DNA from: Niastella koreensis GR20-10
GTDB taxonomy: Bacteria; Bacteroidota; Bacteroidia; Chitinophagales; Chitinophagaceae
Length of the DNA stretch: 64,000 nt
Direction of reading: 5' to 3'
Assembly: GCF_000246855.1 (NCBI RefSeq)
Contig: NC_016609.1
Span: forward strand, 1,674,001 to 1,738,000
The notes under the pieces were generated by a model. The model was given only the letters and a program-made list of their open reading frames with translations. It did not search any database and had not been told where the DNA came from. Below are positions 63,921 to 64,000 of this stretch, in pieces; the first letter of the stretch is position 1, and each line of letters opens with the position of its first letter. Made by a program: the position numbers and the translations under genes.

Positions 63921-64000
63921 ATGGCAAACTCCAGGGTAACCACTTTACAAAAATCGGTACGCTTCTTTTTCCGGATGTTGTTCTGGACACCGGTAAAGTC
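63921..64000 (+). CDS. Possible start of a further gene (partial)
   Basis: An ATG at 63921 opens a frame that remains open to the window edge (MANSRVTTLQKSVRFFFRMLF...). It is basic then hydrophobic, as for a membrane protein N-terminus, but only 26 codons are visible. No family can be named. Confidence 0.35.
   Translation, partial: MANSRVTTLQKSVRFFFRMLFWTPVK

Noticed and set aside
1-64000. tRNA, rRNA and insertion sequences
   Set aside because: I looked for tRNA T-loop patterns, rRNA-like stretches, transposase motifs and terminal inverted repeats and saw none that held up.

Overview
The window looks like a chromosomal stretch of a Bacteroidota species, most likely Chitinophagaceae (Niastella/Chitinophaga-like; lineage is inference). 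The signs are three SusC/SusD-type glycan uptake loci, an ECF sigma/FecR pair, type IX secretion C-terminal domains, and promoters of the form TTTG-N19/20-TAnnTTTG. I found no rRNA, tRNA, insertion sequence or CRISPR array.

Layout. (1) 1-17969 is a long + strand polysaccharide utilisation locus: SusC tail, SusD, a second SusC, a double GH92 alpha-mannosidase, a GH2 beta-mannosidase-like enzyme, a SASA esterase, a GH38-like enzyme and an SGNH esterase. Genes are tightly packed or overlapping. The predicted substrate is an acetylated mannose-rich glycan such as fungal mannoprotein or N-glycan. The second GH92 module has Gln where the general acid Glu is expected, which suggests mannose-1-phosphate diester cleavage. 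A convergent AraC regulator closes the locus. (2) 18921-25803 is a mixed accessory stretch: an unknown lipoprotein, a Sel1 protein, an OmpA lipoprotein, a PI-PLC/GDPD-like protein, a PHA-granule-type protein, then an AT-richer defence-like group (PD-(D/E)XK protein, frameshifted DUF262/DUF1524 GmrSD-like gene, superinfection-immunity-like membrane protein). (3) 25804-27855 holds an alpha/beta hydrolase flanked by degenerate short-word arrays with 10- or 11-bp period. (4) 28671-32136 holds two tandem SBBP-repeat proteins with T9SS tails. (5) 32220-39152 is a susC-susD-sulfatase operon preceded by a consensus promoter, a 32-codon ORF ending in five consecutive Cys codons, and a structured leader. 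I read this as a cysteine-responsive attenuator controlling a sulfur-scavenging uptake locus; it is the most striking item in the window. (6) 39387-46853 is a mix of single genes (lipase maturation factor-like, VOC, GH95-like) and a decayed SBBP-repeat pseudogene. (7) 55308 down to 47067 on the minus strand is a classic ECF sigma - FecR - SusC(STN) - SusD - TlpA locus with an intrinsic terminator. (8) 55474-64000 contains hypotheticals, a GyrI-like protein, DNA polymerase IV, a GNAT, a DJ-1 family protein, a TolB-like lipoprotein and a LuxR-type two-component pair.

A second recurring oddity is a class of degenerate tandem word arrays whose period differs by locus (7, 8, 10 or 11 bp). Most are intergenic, but one heptamer array sits in frame inside fecR. 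They resemble the heptanucleotide STRR repeats of cyanobacteria in style only.
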